Part shown: positions 7,638 to 16,466 of the stretch, in pieces
How positions within the stretch are numbered: position 1 is the first letter of the stretch
Layout of the letters: every line of letters starts with the position of its first letter
From: Aeromicrobium sp. Leaf245
GTDB lineage: Bacteria > Actinomycetota > Actinomycetes > Propionibacteriales > Nocardioidaceae
Direction of reading: 5' to 3'
Assembly: GCF_942548115.1 (NCBI RefSeq)
Contig: NZ_OW824151.1
Span: 682,001-746,000 of the forward strand
Length of the DNA: 64,000 bases
Notes under the pieces: generated by a model
The model's input: the letters and a program-made list of their open reading frames with translations, nothing else
The model's database searches: none
What the model was told of the DNA's origin: nothing
Made by a program: the position numbers and the translations under genes

Positions 7638-9002
7638 ATGAGCAGCAACGTCGTTCCCGCCCGCAAGCGCCCCCACGTCGTCGTGGTCGGAGGCGGATTC
7701 GGAGGCCTGTCGCTCGTCCGCAAGCTCAAGCGCGCCGACGTCGACATCACCCTCATCGACCGGCACACGTACAACACCTTCCAGCCGCTGCTGTACCAGG
7801 TCGCGACCGCGTCGCTGAACCCCGGCGACATCACCTGGTTCCTGCGTGCGGTGCGCGCCGACCAGAAGAACGTGCGCTTCGTGAAGGGCATCGTCACGAA
7901 CATCGACCACCAGGCCAAGGTGCTGAGCCTGCACGGCGAGGTCTCGGTGACGTACGACTACCTGGTGCTCGCCAACGGCGTCACCACCAACTTCTTCGGC
8001 ACCCCCGGTGCGGAGGAGTTCTCGCTCCCGCTCTACAAGCGCTCGCAGGCGCTGCAGGTGCGCGACCGGTTGTTCGAGAACCTCGAGGAGTTCGCGATCA
8101 ACGGCCAGGACGAGGACCTGCGCATCATCGTCGTGGGCGGCGGTGCCACGGGCGTCGAGACCGCCGGTGCGTTCGCGGAGTTCCGCAACAACGACATGCC
8201 GACCACCTACCCCGAGCTGGACCGCGCGCGGATCCACGTCACGCTGCTCGAGATGGCCCCGAACGTCCTGGGCCCGTTCGACGAGAAGCTCCGTGCCTAC
8301 GCCGAGAAGTCGCTGCTCAAGCGTGACGTCGACCTGCGGCTGAACACGGCCGTCAAGGAGGTCCGCGAGGACGGTGTGGTCGTCGAGACGGACGGCCACA
8401 GCGAGTTCCTCTCGGCGGGCATCGTCGTGTGGGCCACGGGCGTCACTGCGCACCCGACGGTGCTCGACTGGGACGTGCCGCAGGGCCGCGGCGGCCGGAT
8501 CGAGGTCGACGAGCACCTGCGCGTCAAGGATCGCGCCGACACGTTCGCCATCGGTGACATCGCGATCGGCCCCGACCCGCTCCCGCAGCTCGCGCAGCCC
8601 GCGATCCAGGGCGGCAAGCACGTGGCCAAGCTGATCAAGGCCGAGCTCAAGGGCAAGGCCGACCGGGTGAAGCCGTTCAAGTACTCCGACAAGGGCACCA
8701 TGGCCACGATCGGCAAGTCGTCGGCCGTCGCGGAGATCACCTACATGCCCAAGCTCACGGGCTTCCCGGCCTGGATCATCTGGGTGGCCCTGCACATCGC
8801 GACCCTGCTGGGCAACCGCAACCGGTTCGCCACCTTGATCAACCTGTCCAGCAAGTACCTGTTCTCGGGCAGCCACAACGCGATCGTCGGCGAGACGCCG
8901 TACGTCGTGTCCAAGCACAAGCTCGAGATCACCCCCCTGGAGAAGCAGAAGGCCGAGCGCCGCGTGCTCGAGCGCAAGGCCGCGTCGCAGCGCCAGTCCT
9001 GA
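7638..9002 (+). CDS. ndh: Type II NADH dehydrogenase (NDH-2)
   Basis: 454 residues. An N-terminal FAD-binding motif (VVVVGGGFGGLS, Gly 18-23) and a second Rossmann motif (IIVVGGGATGVETAG, about 165-180) flank a typical NDH-2 quinone-site region (YNTFQPLLYQVATASL). FAIGDIA marks the third FAD contact, and a hydrophobic C-terminal stretch (AWIIWVALHIATLLG) fits the membrane-anchoring end of NDH-2. It oxidises NADH and reduces menaquinone without pumping protons. A leaderless start is likely: TAGAGT (7625-7630) is 7 bp before the ATG. A bidirectional hairpin lies downstream. Confidence 0.93.
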   Translation: MSSNVVPARKRPHVVVVGGGFGGLSLVRKLKRADVDITLIDRHTYNTFQPLLYQVATASLNPGDITWFLRAVRADQKNVRFVKGIVTNIDHQAKVLSLHGEVSVTYDYLVLANGVTTNFFGTPGAEEFSLPLYKRSQALQVRDRLFENLEEFAINGQDEDLRIIVVGGGATGVETAGAFAEFRNNDMPTTYPELDRARIHVTLLEMAPNVLGPFDEKLRAYAEKSLLKRDVDLRLNTAVKEVREDGVVVETDGHSEFLSAGIVVWATGVTAHPTVLDWDVPQGRGGRIEVDEHLRVKDRADTFAIGDIAIGPDPLPQLAQPAIQGGKHVAKLIKAELKGKADRVKPFKYSDKGTMATIGKSSAVAEITYMPKLTGFPAWIIWVALHIATLLGNRNRFATLINLSSKYLFSGSHNAIVGETPYVVSKHKLEITPLEKQKAERRVLERKAASQRQS

Positions 9003-9020
9003 CCCGCCCCGTCTCGCAGA

Positions 9021-9100
9021 TTCCCAGGTCGACCTGGGAAACTTCCACGGCGCATGGGATTCTCACGCCTGCTCGGGTAGCAACCCGTGCAGGCGTGAGA
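9021..9100. terminator. Bidirectional hairpins between convergent ndh and the BtuF-like gene
   Basis: There are two structures: a 20-bp perfect palindrome (9021-9040, TTCCCAGGTCGACCTGGGAA) and a long hairpin at 9061-9100. The latter has 12-nt arms TCTCACGCCTGC and GCAGGCGTGAGA that enclose a further CGGGT/ACCCG stem. The genes on both sides converge here, so a shared terminator is the simplest reading. Confidence 0.7.
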
Positions 9101-9110
9101 TTTCCGTGAC

Positions 9111-9860
9111 TCAGAGGTCGAGGGCGGTCCGCGCCTCGACCAGCGACGGTCCGTACCAGGTGAGCAGCCGGCCCGACACGAGCCGCGTCGGCGCCGACGT
9201 GAACGCCTCGGGACCGTCGTCGGGTCCGAACACGTAGGGCTCGTCGGGCAGCAGCACCAGGTCGACGTCCGGGCTGTCGACGTCGGCCAGCTCGACGTGC
9301 GGGTACCGCGAGGTCGGGTCCGGCGCCGCGCCGACCGACACCGTCCACCCGAGCCGACGCAGCAGGTCGGCGGTGAAGGTGCGGGGGCCGACGACCATCC
9401 ACGGGTCGCGCCAGATCGGTACCACCACGGTGCCGCGCGTCGCCGGGGCCGGCGCCTCCCACGCAGCCGACGCCGCGCCGAGCCAGTCGGGCACACCCCA
9501 CCCGAGCGCGTCGTCGAACAGACGTCGCAGCGACCCGAGCGCCTCGTCGACGGTCTCGATCCGGGTGACCCACACGGGCACGCCGGCCTCACGCAGACGT
9601 CGGACGTCGAGCTCGCGGTTCTCCTCCTGGTTCGCCACCACCAGGTCCGGTCGCAGCCGTTCGATCGCGGCGCGGTCGGGGTTCTTGGTGCCTCGCACAC
9701 GCGTGACGTCGAGGTCGGTGGGGTGGGTGCACCAGTCGGTGGCGCCCACGAGCGCCTCGGGGCGGGCAGCGGCCAGACCTTCGGTGACGGACGGCACGAG
9801 GCTCACCACGCGGCGCGCCTCGCGGGGCACGTCGACGTCGTGGCCGAGGTCGTCCCTCAT
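9111..9860 (-). CDS. BtuF-like helical-backbone metal/cobalamin receptor, apparently cytoplasmic
   Basis: 249 residues with the fold signature of periplasmic cobalamin/siderophore binding proteins: an early RVVSLVPSVTEGL, then GTKNPDRAAIERLRPDLVVA and VPVWVTRI. Unlike transporter partners it has no signal peptide or lipobox and begins MRDDLGHDVDVP. No BtuCD-type permease or ATPase is adjacent. Many actinobacteria carry such orphan proteins; ligand and role are unknown. Its ATG overlaps the stop of the upstream thioesterase gene (ATGA), so the two are co-translated. Confidence 0.75.
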   Translation of the reverse strand: MRDDLGHDVDVPREARRVVSLVPSVTEGLAAARPEALVGATDWCTHPTDLDVTRVRGTKNPDRAAIERLRPDLVVANQEENRELDVRRLREAGVPVWVTRIETVDEALGSLRRLFDDALGWGVPDWLGAASAAWEAPAPATRGTVVVPIWRDPWMVVGPRTFTADLLRRLGWTVSVGAAPDPTSRYPHVELADVDSPDVDLVLLPDEPYVFGPDDGPEAFTSAPTRLVSGRLLTWYGPSLVEARTALDL

Positions 9861-10357
9861 CGGCGGATGCCGAGCCCTCCGCTGAGGGGGAGCGCCCAGT
9901 CGGTGCGGTCGGTGGCGATCGCTGCGTCGAGCAGGGCGGCGATGTCGTCGGGGAAGGGCGTCGGTCGACGGGTCGCGAAGTCGACGTGGACCGAGACCGC
10001 CTCCATCACGCAGGACAGCTCCTGCCGGGTGTGGTTGGTCATCAACGCCGCGGCGTGCAGCACCTTGTCGCTGCGGTCGACGATGACCACGCTCACGCCG
10101 ATCCGGTCGCCCTCGAGGGACTCGCCGAGGTAGCGCAGGTGCTGCTCCGCGGTGAACGTGGTGAGGCCCCGCTCGGTGATGTAGGTGTCCGGCATGCCCA
10201 GCTCGTCCTGGTGGCGGGCCCAGAGCGCGTGCCCGCCGAACGTGAAGTAGTGGCCGATGTTCATGTGGCGGTTCTCGTCGAGGTGCTCCGGCCCCACCAC
10301 GTGCTCGTGCACCGTCGGGAGGGCTGCGACCTGGGCGTAGGTGGGGTGCGTCGTCAC
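9857..10357 (-). CDS. HotDog-fold acyl-CoA thioesterase-like protein
   Basis: 166 residues from a GTG at 10357 (VTTHPTYAQVAALPTVHEHV). The segment HLDENRHMNIGHYFTF matches the active-site region of 4-hydroxybenzoyl-CoA-type thioesterases, where Asp and the following Asn/His act on the thioester. The length is normal for a single HotDog domain. A longer frame exists upstream but reads into Arg/Pro-rich non-protein-like sequence, so the internal GTG is preferred. It overlaps the BtuF-like gene by 4 nt. The substrate is not evident. Confidence 0.75.
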   Translation of the reverse strand: MTTHPTYAQVAALPTVHEHVVGPEHLDENRHMNIGHYFTFGGHALWARHQDELGMPDTYITERGLTTFTAEQHLRYLGESLEGDRIGVSVVIVDRSDKVLHAAALMTNHTRQELSCVMEAVSVHVDFATRRPTPFPDDIAALLDAAIATDRTDWALPLSGGLGIRR

Positions 10358-10436
10358 CTGACCGACCGTATCGGGCGCCGGGCGCGACGAACCCCGGGGC
10401 CGCAACGTCGGTCGCGGCACCCGGGGTCGGTCCGGC

Positions 10437-11087
10437 TCAGCGGCCGAGGCCCTCGCGGTCGACCTTGCGGTGGAAGTGCATGCCGGCCAGTCCACCGAGC
10501 ATGGCGCCGACGAGGGCGGCCGCGACCACGCCGACGAGGAGCACGACGGCGGCGAGGCTCAGGTCGGACAGGTCGCTCGGGATGCGCGGGAAGGCGTTGA
10601 GCTGGTCGAGGACGTCGTAGCGGGTCCCGGCCACGGCTCCGAGGACCGCGACGACGATCGCGGCGACGACGGCCCACGCGAAGACCGCGATGCCCTGTCG
10701 GATGCCGTCGAAGCGCGCCATGCGGCCGGCCACGTAGCCGCCGCTGTAGTAGGACACGAGGACGGCCACGAGGACCAGCGCGACGCCGGCCCAGCCGATC
10801 TCCTCGGCCGAGAGTCCCTGGTCGGCGGCGGCGTCGGTGACGTCGGCGCCCGACACCAGGCCGACTCCGGCGCCGGCCGCGGCGACGAGGGCGGTGAGCA
10901 GCACGGTCATGCCGGTGGCGGTGACCCAGCCGAAGAACGCGCAGACGATCTTGACCCCGCCGAAGCGCTCCTTCTGCCGCTCGACGACCTCCTTGCGGTC
11001 GACGACCGGGGTGGCGCGGTCGCCGTCCGCGGTCGTGTCGGCGTGCCTCGGCTCGGAGGCGGCGGGCTGGTGGTCGTGCGTGCTCAT
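10437..11087 (-). CDS. Unrecognised four-helix membrane protein
   Basis: 216 residues. A polar, charged N-terminus of about 45 residues (MSTHDHQPAASEPRHADTT) precedes four predicted helices, at roughly 48-72, 99-118, 130-150 and 178-205. A short basic tail (HFHRKVDREGLG) follows. The Gly/Ala-rich helices resemble small YrzE-type integral membrane proteins, but I cannot assign a function. GAGCTC lies 5 nt before the ATG as a modest ribosome site. Monocistronic. Confidence 0.68.
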   Translation of the reverse strand: MSTHDHQPAASEPRHADTTADGDRATPVVDRKEVVERQKERFGGVKIVCAFFGWVTATGMTVLLTALVAAAGAGVGLVSGADVTDAAADQGLSAEEIGWAGVALVLVAVLVSYYSGGYVAGRMARFDGIRQGIAVFAWAVVAAIVVAVLGAVAGTRYDVLDQLNAFPRIPSDLSDLSLAAVVLLVGVVAAALVGAMLGGLAGMHFHRKVDREGLGR

Positions 11088-11197
11088 GGCGAGCTCCTTG
11101 TCATGGGGCCAGGTCGACGACCGAAGGCGTGGTCACGAACGTAGACCGGGTCCCGGGGCGGCGCGACTCGATGAGCGCGCCGCCGCCGTCCCGATGA

Positions 11198-11752
11198 TCA
11201 GGACCTGGGCGGGGGAGTGCGGTGCTCGCCCGGCGTCTCGAACGGGTCCGGGTCGACGGCGGGTCGATCGGTCACGCCGTGGTCGTCCGCGACGTGGGAG
11301 CCGTGCGTCGTCGGGTCGGCCGGCGCCTCGGTGCTCGGGGTGAGGGGCGCCTCGTCGACCGGGCTCTGGTCGGTCGCTCGGTGGTCCCGCCCGGCTTCGG
11401 GCACGTCGGGGTCCAGGCGATCGGCCTCGGCGAGCCGGTCGTCGGCGGCGCCCTGCACCTCGGTGGCCTCGTTCTCCAGGTCGACGGCGTGGCGCTCCAG
11501 GCGCTCGGCCTCCAGGCGTGCCTCGTCGGCGTCGGCCCGCGCCACGGCGGCGCCGGCCTCGGTGTGCTGCGCGGCCACGGCGGCCTCACGCGCCTCGTCG
11601 CGGAGCGTGCCGGCCTTCTGCCGGTCCCGCTGCTCCTGCTCGAGCCGGTGGCGGCGCTTGGCCTCGGCGCTCTTGCGGGCGACCGACACCACCACGGCGA
11701 GCAGCAGCAGTGCCACCACGACGGCGACGACGATCCAGATCCAGGTGTCCAT
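11198..11752 (-). CDS. Single-pass membrane protein with long cytoplasmic coiled coil
   Basis: 184 residues. The N-terminal helix (WIWIVVAVVVALLLLAVVVS) is followed by a basic stop-transfer (RKSAEAKRRHR) and a heavily charged Glu/Arg/Ala coiled coil to about residue 115. A disordered acidic Pro/Asp/Thr tail completes it. No family is recognised; the architecture suggests a scaffold or envelope-associated protein. GAGGGAATCG precedes the ATG. A much longer reading frame runs through this gene from the upstream icmF antisense region, but only this segment has protein-like composition. Confidence 0.6.
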   Translation of the reverse strand: MDTWIWIVVAVVVALLLLAVVVSVARKSAEAKRRHRLEQEQRDRQKAGTLRDEAREAAVAAQHTEAGAAVARADADEARLEAERLERHAVDLENEATEVQGAADDRLAEADRLDPDVPEAGRDHRATDQSPVDEAPLTPSTEAPADPTTHGSHVADDHGVTDRPAVDPDPFETPGEHRTPPPRS

Positions 11753-11868
11753 CTCGATTCCCTCCGAGTCCGCGGCCGCACCGTCGGGTGCTGGGGGGCC
11801 ACGTCCTACCCCTCCTTGGTAGCGCAGATGGCGCACGGGCGCGCGTCGGGAGGGGCGCGCAGGAGGGG

Positions 11869-11909
11869 CTCGAGCGCCGTTCCGTGGGTTCGTGGCGGTG
11901 GCGCTCGAG
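11869..11909 (-). terminator. Hairpin downstream of icmF
   Basis: CTCGAGCGCC (11869-11878) and GGCGCTCGAG (11900-11909) are perfect 10-bp arms around a 21-nt loop. They lie 8 bp beyond the icmF stop, so this is a plausible terminator. No U-tract is present. Confidence 0.55.
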
Positions 11910-11916
11910 ACCCTGC

Positions 11917-14900
11917 TCAGACGTTGCGCCGGTACTGTCCACCGACCTCGAAGAACGCCTCGGTGACCTGCTGGAGGGAGCAGACGCGGGCGGCGTCCAT
12001 GAGCACGGCGAACACGTTGTCGCCCTCGACCGCAGCCTTCTTGAGGCGGGCGATCGCTGCCTCGGCCTCGGAGCGGTGCGTCTCCTGGAAGGCGTGCACG
12101 CGGTCGAGCTGCGACTGCTTCTCGGCCTCCGTGGCGCGGGCCAGCTCGACCGTCGGAGCCTCGACCTCCGACTCCGGGCGACGGAACGTGTTGACGCCGA
12201 TGATCGGCAGGGAGCCGTCGTGCTTGCGGTGCTCGTAGAGCATCGACTCGTCCTGGATGCGACCGCGCTGGTAGCCCGTCTCCATGGCTCCCAGCACGCC
12301 GCCGCGCTCGTTGATGGCGTCGAACTCGGCCAGCACGGCGTTCTCGACGAGGTCGGTCAGCTCGTCGATGATGAAGGAGCCCTGGAGCGGGTTCTCGTTC
12401 ATCGCCAGGCCCCACTCGCGGTTGATGATGAGCTGGATCGCGAGCGCGCGGCGCACGGACTCCGCGCTCGGCGTCGTGACGGCCTCGTCGTAGGCGTTGG
12501 TGTGCAGGCTGTTGGCGTTGTCGTAGATCGCGATGAGCGCCTGCAGCGTGGTGCGGATGTCGTTGAAGTCCATCTCCTGCGCGTGGAGGGACCGACCAGA
12601 CGTCTGCACGTGGTACTTCAGCTTCTGGCTGCGGTCGTTCGCGCCGTACTTCTCCTTCATCGCGACGGCCCAGATGCGTCGCGCCACCCGGCCGAGCACC
12701 GAGTACTCCGGGTCCATGCCGTTGGAGAAGAAGAACGACAGGTTGGGCGCGAAGTCGTCGATGTCCATGCCGCGCGCCAGGTACGACTCGACGTACGTGA
12801 ACCCGTTGGCGAGGGTGAAGGCGAGCTGGCTGATGGGGTTCGCCCCGGCCTCGGCGATGTGGTACCCGGAGATGGAGACGGAGTAGAAGTTCCGCACCCC
12901 CTCGTCGATGAAGAACTGCTGGATGTCGCCCATCATCCGCAGGCTGAACTCGGTGGAGAACAGGCAGGTGTTCTGGCCCTGGTCCTCCTTGAGGATGTCG
13001 GCCTGCACGGTGCCGCGGACGTTCTTGAGGGCGTACGAGCGCAGCTCGGCTTGCTCGGCCTCGGTGGGCGCGCGGCCCTCCTTCTCCCGGAAGCGGGCGA
13101 CCTGCTGGTCGACGACGGTGTTGAGGAAGAAGGCCAGCACCGTGGGTGCAGGACCGTTGATGGTCATCGAGACCGACGTGGACGGCGAGACGAGGTCGAA
13201 GCCGTCGTAGAGCGCCTCCATGTCGTCGAGCGTCGCCACGGAGACGCCCGACGTGCCGACCTTGCCGTAGACGTCGGGGCGCGGGTCGGGGTCGCGGCCG
13301 TACAGCGTGACCGAGTCGAAGGCGGTGGACAGGCGGGTGGCGTCGCCGTCCTCGCTCAGCAGCTTGAAGCGACGGTTGGTGCGGAAGGGGTCGCCCTCGC
13401 CGGCGAACATGCGGGCCGGGTCCTCGCCGTCGCGCTTGAACGAGAAGACGCCCGCGGTGTACGGGAAGTGGCCGGGCAGGTTCTCGCGCCGCCAGAAGCG
13501 CACGAGGTCGCCGTGGCCGGTGAAGCGGGGCAGGGAGACGCGCGGGACCTTGGTGCCCGAGAGCGACTCCCGCGTGAGCTGGGTGACGATCTCCTTGTCG
13601 CGGACCTTCACGACCTGCTCGTCGCCGGAGTAGGCCTCGACGACGGCCGGCCACTGCTCGATCTGGTCGGCGACGTCGTGCGGGACGGCCTTGCGGGCGG
13701 TCTCGAGCAGCTCGGTGACGCTCGAGGCGTCCAGGTCGGCCTCGGCGAGCTCGCTCGCGGTGGTCTCGAGGCGCTGGGCCCGGTCGGCGGCGTCGGCCAG
13801 GCGCTCGGTCTCGGCGTGGTAGCCGCGCACCGTCTCGGTGATCTCGGACAGGTAGCGCACGCGGTCGGCGGGCACGACGGCCTGGATCCCGCTCGAGTAC
13901 CGCACGGCCACGGGCGGCAGCACGCCCTCGGCGACGGGCAGACCGCGCTCGCCCAGGGCGTCGCGCAGGTGCTGGTACAGCGCGGTCACGCCGTCGTCGT
14001 TGAAGGTGGCGGCCGACGTGCCGAAGATCGGCATGTCCTCGGGCTTCCTGCCGAAGGCCTCGCGGTTGCGGACCAGCTGGCGGCCGACGTCGCGGTAGGC
14101 GTCCTTGGCCCCGCGGCGCTCGAACTTGTTGATCGCCACGACGTCGGCGAAGTCGAGCATGTCGATCTTCTCCAGCTGCGACGCGGCGCCGAACTCCGGC
14201 GTCATGACGTACATCGAGGTGTCGACGTGCGGCACGATCGCGGCGTCGCCCTGGCCGATGCCCGGGGTCTCGACGACCACGAGGTCGAACGCGGCGGCCT
14301 TGAGCACGGCGACGACGTCGTCGAGGCAGTCGGGCAGCTCGTGGGAGCCGCGGGTGGCCAGCGACCGGAAGTACGCCCGCTCCCCGTCGAGGGAGTTCAT
14401 CCGGATGCGGTCGCCGAGCAGGGCCCCGCCGCCGCGACGGCGGGTGGGGTCGACGGCGAGGACCGCCACGCGCAGCTTGTCCTGCTGGTCGACGCGGAAG
14501 CGCCGCACGAGCTCGTCGGTGAGCGAGGACTTGCCCGACCCGCCGGTGCCGGTGATGCCGAGGACGGGGGAGGGGTGCGCGGCCGCGGCGTCCTGCAGGC
14601 GCTGGCGGTCGGCGTCGGCGAGTCGGCCGGTCTCGGCGAGCGTGATGGCCCGGGCGACGGCGGAGCGGTCGCCGGCCAGCACCGCGTCGACGTCGAAGTC
14701 GCCGAGGGTGGTCAGGTCGACGTCGCAGTCGCGGACGACGGAGTTGATCATGCCCACGAGCCCGAGGCGCTGCCCGTCCTCGGGGGAGAAGATCGTGACG
14801 CCGGACTCGCGGAGCCGGGCGATCTCCTCGGGCACGATGACGCCGCCGCCACCACCGACCACGCGGACGTGGCCGGCGCCCTGCTCGCGCAGCGACTCGA

Positions 14901-15144
14901 CCAGGTACTCGAAGTACTCGACGTGCCCGCCCTGGTACGACGAGACCGCGACGCCCTGCACGTCCTCCTCGATGGCGGCATCGACGACCTCCTTGACCGA
15001 GCGGTTGTGCCCGAGGTGGATCACCTCGGCCCCCTGGCTCTGGAAGATGCGCCGCATGATGTTGATCGAGGCGTCGTGGCCGTCGAAGAGCGCCGACGCG
15101 GTGACGAGTCGGACCGGGTTCGACGGGACGTGGAGATCAGCCAT
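11917..15144 (-). CDS. icmF: Fused isobutyryl-CoA mutase/GTPase IcmF (B12-dependent)
   Basis: 1075 residues, the usual IcmF length. Order: B12-binding domain (about 10-135, cobalamin-ligating His in DGHDAS at 21-26), MeaI-type G-protein chaperone (Walker A GTGGSGKS at 199-206), linker, then the acyl-CoA mutase barrel. The barrel has PYTAGVFSF, a Phe-type active-site segment where methylmalonyl-CoA mutase has Tyr. IcmF interconverts isobutyryl- and butyryl-CoA using adenosylcobalamin, linking valine and fatty-acid metabolism. The ATG at 15144 (MADLHVPSNP) is favoured over a GTG 9 bp upstream. An 18-bp dyad 12 bp upstream and a divergent MarR gene indicate local control. The B12 uptake locus at 22-29 kb would serve it. 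Confidence 0.95.
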   Translation of the reverse strand: MADLHVPSNPVRLVTASALFDGHDASINIMRRIFQSQGAEVIHLGHNRSVKEVVDAAIEEDVQGVAVSSYQGGHVEYFEYLVESLREQGAGHVRVVGGGGGVIVPEEIARLRESGVTIFSPEDGQRLGLVGMINSVVRDCDVDLTTLGDFDVDAVLAGDRSAVARAITLAETGRLADADRQRLQDAAAAHPSPVLGITGTGGSGKSSLTDELVRRFRVDQQDKLRVAVLAVDPTRRRGGGALLGDRIRMNSLDGERAYFRSLATRGSHELPDCLDDVVAVLKAAAFDLVVVETPGIGQGDAAIVPHVDTSMYVMTPEFGAASQLEKIDMLDFADVVAINKFERRGAKDAYRDVGRQLVRNREAFGRKPEDMPIFGTSAATFNDDGVTALYQHLRDALGERGLPVAEGVLPPVAVRYSSGIQAVVPADRVRYLSEITETVRGYHAETERLADAADRAQRLETTASELAEADLDASSVTELLETARKAVPHDVADQIEQWPAVVEAYSGDEQVVKVRDKEIVTQLTRESLSGTKVPRVSLPRFTGHGDLVRFWRRENLPGHFPYTAGVFSFKRDGEDPARMFAGEGDPFRTNRRFKLLSEDGDATRLSTAFDSVTLYGRDPDPRPDVYGKVGTSGVSVATLDDMEALYDGFDLVSPSTSVSMTINGPAPTVLAFFLNTVVDQQVARFREKEGRAPTEAEQAELRSYALKNVRGTVQADILKEDQGQNTCLFSTEFSLRMMGDIQQFFIDEGVRNFYSVSISGYHIAEAGANPISQLAFTLANGFTYVESYLARGMDIDDFAPNLSFFFSNGMDPEYSVLGRVARRIWAVAMKEKYGANDRSQKLKYHVQTSGRSLHAQEMDFNDIRTTLQALIAIYDNANSLHTNAYDEAVTTPSAESVRRALAIQLIINREWGLAMNENPLQGSFIIDELTDLVENAVLAEFDAINERGGVLGAMETGYQRGRIQDESMLYEHRKHDGSLPIIGVNTFRRPESEVEAPTVELARATEAEKQSQLDRVHAFQETHRSEAEAAIARLKKAAVEGDNVFAVLMDAARVCSLQQVTEAFFEVGGQYRRNV

Positions 15145-15155
15145 AGGAACCACAA

Positions 15156-15173
15156 TAGTCGGACATCCAACTA
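15156..15173. promoter_or_regulatory. Palindromic operator between icmF and marR
   Basis: On the icmF strand this reads TAGTTGGATGTCCGACTA, an 18-bp dyad with 8-bp arms and one T/C exception. It overlaps the likely icmF -10 region (CTATTGT) and lies 16 bp upstream of the marR -10 (TAGACT, 15189-15194). It is the natural binding site for the divergent MarR protein. Confidence 0.65.
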
Positions 15174-15200
15174 ATCGTCCACCCTGGGTAGACTGACCCC

Positions 15201-15707
15201 ATGACCTCCGTGCCCCCCACGCCGCGGCTCGCGTTCGACCCGCTGGAACGGGCCGGGGAGCTGTGGGAGGAGCGCATCGGCGACGCCACGGCCATGCGGC
15301 TCGCGACGTCGATCATGCGGGTGCAGCAGCTGGTGATCGGCCGGCTCGACGCGGCGCTGAAGCCCCACGGCATCACGTTCGCCCGGTTCGAGGTGCTTCG
15401 GCTCATCTCGTTCAGCCGGGAGGGGCGCCTGCCCCTCAGCAAGATCGGCGAACGGCTCATGGTGCATCCTACGTCGGTCACGAACGCGATCGACAGGCTC
15501 GAGACGCACGGACTCGTGGTCCGCGAGCCCGATCCGGCCGACCGGCGGCGCACCTTCGCGGCCCTCACGCCCGAGGGCGAGCGCGTGGTCGAGGCGGCCA
15601 CCGAGGCCCTCATGGACGTCCAGTTCGGCGTGGCCGAGCTCGACGCCGACGACCAGCAGGCGGCCTACACGCTGCTGCGGGGGCTGCGGCAGGTCGACTT
15701 CACGTGA
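15201..15707 (+). CDS. MarR-family transcriptional regulator
   Basis: 168 residues with the winged-helix core typical of MarR: KIGERLMVHPTSVTNAIDRL as helix-turn-helix, followed by the wing VREPDPADRRRTFAALTPEG. It starts at an ATG only 6 bp after a TAGACT hexamer, so the mRNA is probably leaderless. It is divergent from icmF and separated by 56 bp that hold an 18-bp palindrome. I infer that it controls icmF in response to an acyl-CoA or related ligand, and probably itself. Confidence 0.9.
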   Translation: MTSVPPTPRLAFDPLERAGELWEERIGDATAMRLATSIMRVQQLVIGRLDAALKPHGITFARFEVLRLISFSREGRLPLSKIGERLMVHPTSVTNAIDRLETHGLVVREPDPADRRRTFAALTPEGERVVEAATEALMDVQFGVAELDADDQQAAYTLLRGLRQVDFT

Positions 15708-15721
15708 CCGCGCCGGCGGCC

Positions 15722-16425
15722 CCGGCGCGCTGAACCGCGGCCTGCGTCTGCGTCGCCGCGGGTGCGAGCCGACCTGCGGCTGCGCTGCTCCGGCTGGGGC
15801 GGGCCTTGCTGCTGCGTTGCTGTGGCTGCGAGTGGACCTGCGCTCCGAAAGGGCCTCGACCGGCGGATGGGTCCGGGCTCGGGTCGGGCTCTCGGAGCGT
15901 GGCTCGGGGGACGCAGGATTCTGCGTTCCTGCGTGAGGGGTCGAAGGATGCTGCGTTCGTGGTCGGATCCCGTCGTGAACGCATCATCGTTCGGGGTTCT
16001 GCACGCGAAGGCAGAATTCTGCGTCCACCGCGGGCCTCTCTTGCGCCGGGTGGGCAGGGATTCTCCCCTTGCGCGGACCGTTCCACGCAGAAGGAGAATC
16101 ACTGCCCTCCAGAGCGCCATGTCGGCGCCACGATTCTCCATTCGCGAGGCACGGTCCACGCGAAGGAAGAATCGTGCGTGAATCCCGCACAGATGAAGAA
16201 TCGTGGCCGCGCCCCGCAGACCCAACCGGGACCAGTCCCACCGCTCCGGTCGAGGCCCTTTTCGGAGCCCACCCCGACTCGGAGCCACAGCGACGCAGCC
16301 GCAGGCGAGCGCTCAGCCGAGGTGGCGCAGCCGCAGTCGAGCGCTCGGCTGAAGCAACGCAGTCGGGGGAGGACCTGCCGAGACCAGCGCGCCGACGCAG
16401 TCGCAGCCCGACGTCCACGCCGACG
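15722..16425. repeat. Dispersed repeat block B: 700 bp of inverted modules and nested hairpins, no gene
   Basis: The forward module CCGAAAGGGCCTCGACCGG (15845-15863), preceded by CTGCTGCGTTGCTGTGGCTG, is mirrored by an inverted copy at 16246-16267 and inverse CTGCGTCG-type sequence to about 16330. Between them are three hairpin pairs built on ATTCT/AGAAT: 15911-16023, 16059-16101 (GATTCTCC with GGAGAATC) and 16129-16178 (arms match at 16 of 18). The 3' part (16129-16330) aligns in reverse complement with the block at 46250-46446. Open frames crossing this region have Arg/Ser/Pro-rich shadow composition and are not genes. Confidence 0.8.
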
Positions 16426-16466
16426 TCGCCTAGGGTGAGGCCCACATCGAACGAGGGGGGATCGAC

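Noticed and set aside
9111..9860. BtuF-like protein as the binding component of a classical B12 ABC importer
   Set aside because: There is no signal peptide or lipobox and no BtuC/BtuD neighbours, so it was kept as an orphan cytoplasmic receptor-like protein.
11518..15174. 1218-codon frame antisense to icmF
   Set aside because: Shadow frame: composition is Arg/Val/Leu-rich without domains, while the minus strand encodes a complete IcmF.
15665..16438. Overlapping open frames on both strands in repeat block B
   Set aside because: All consist of repeat-derived Arg/Ser/Pro-rich sequence, have no consistent ribosome site, and cross hairpins.
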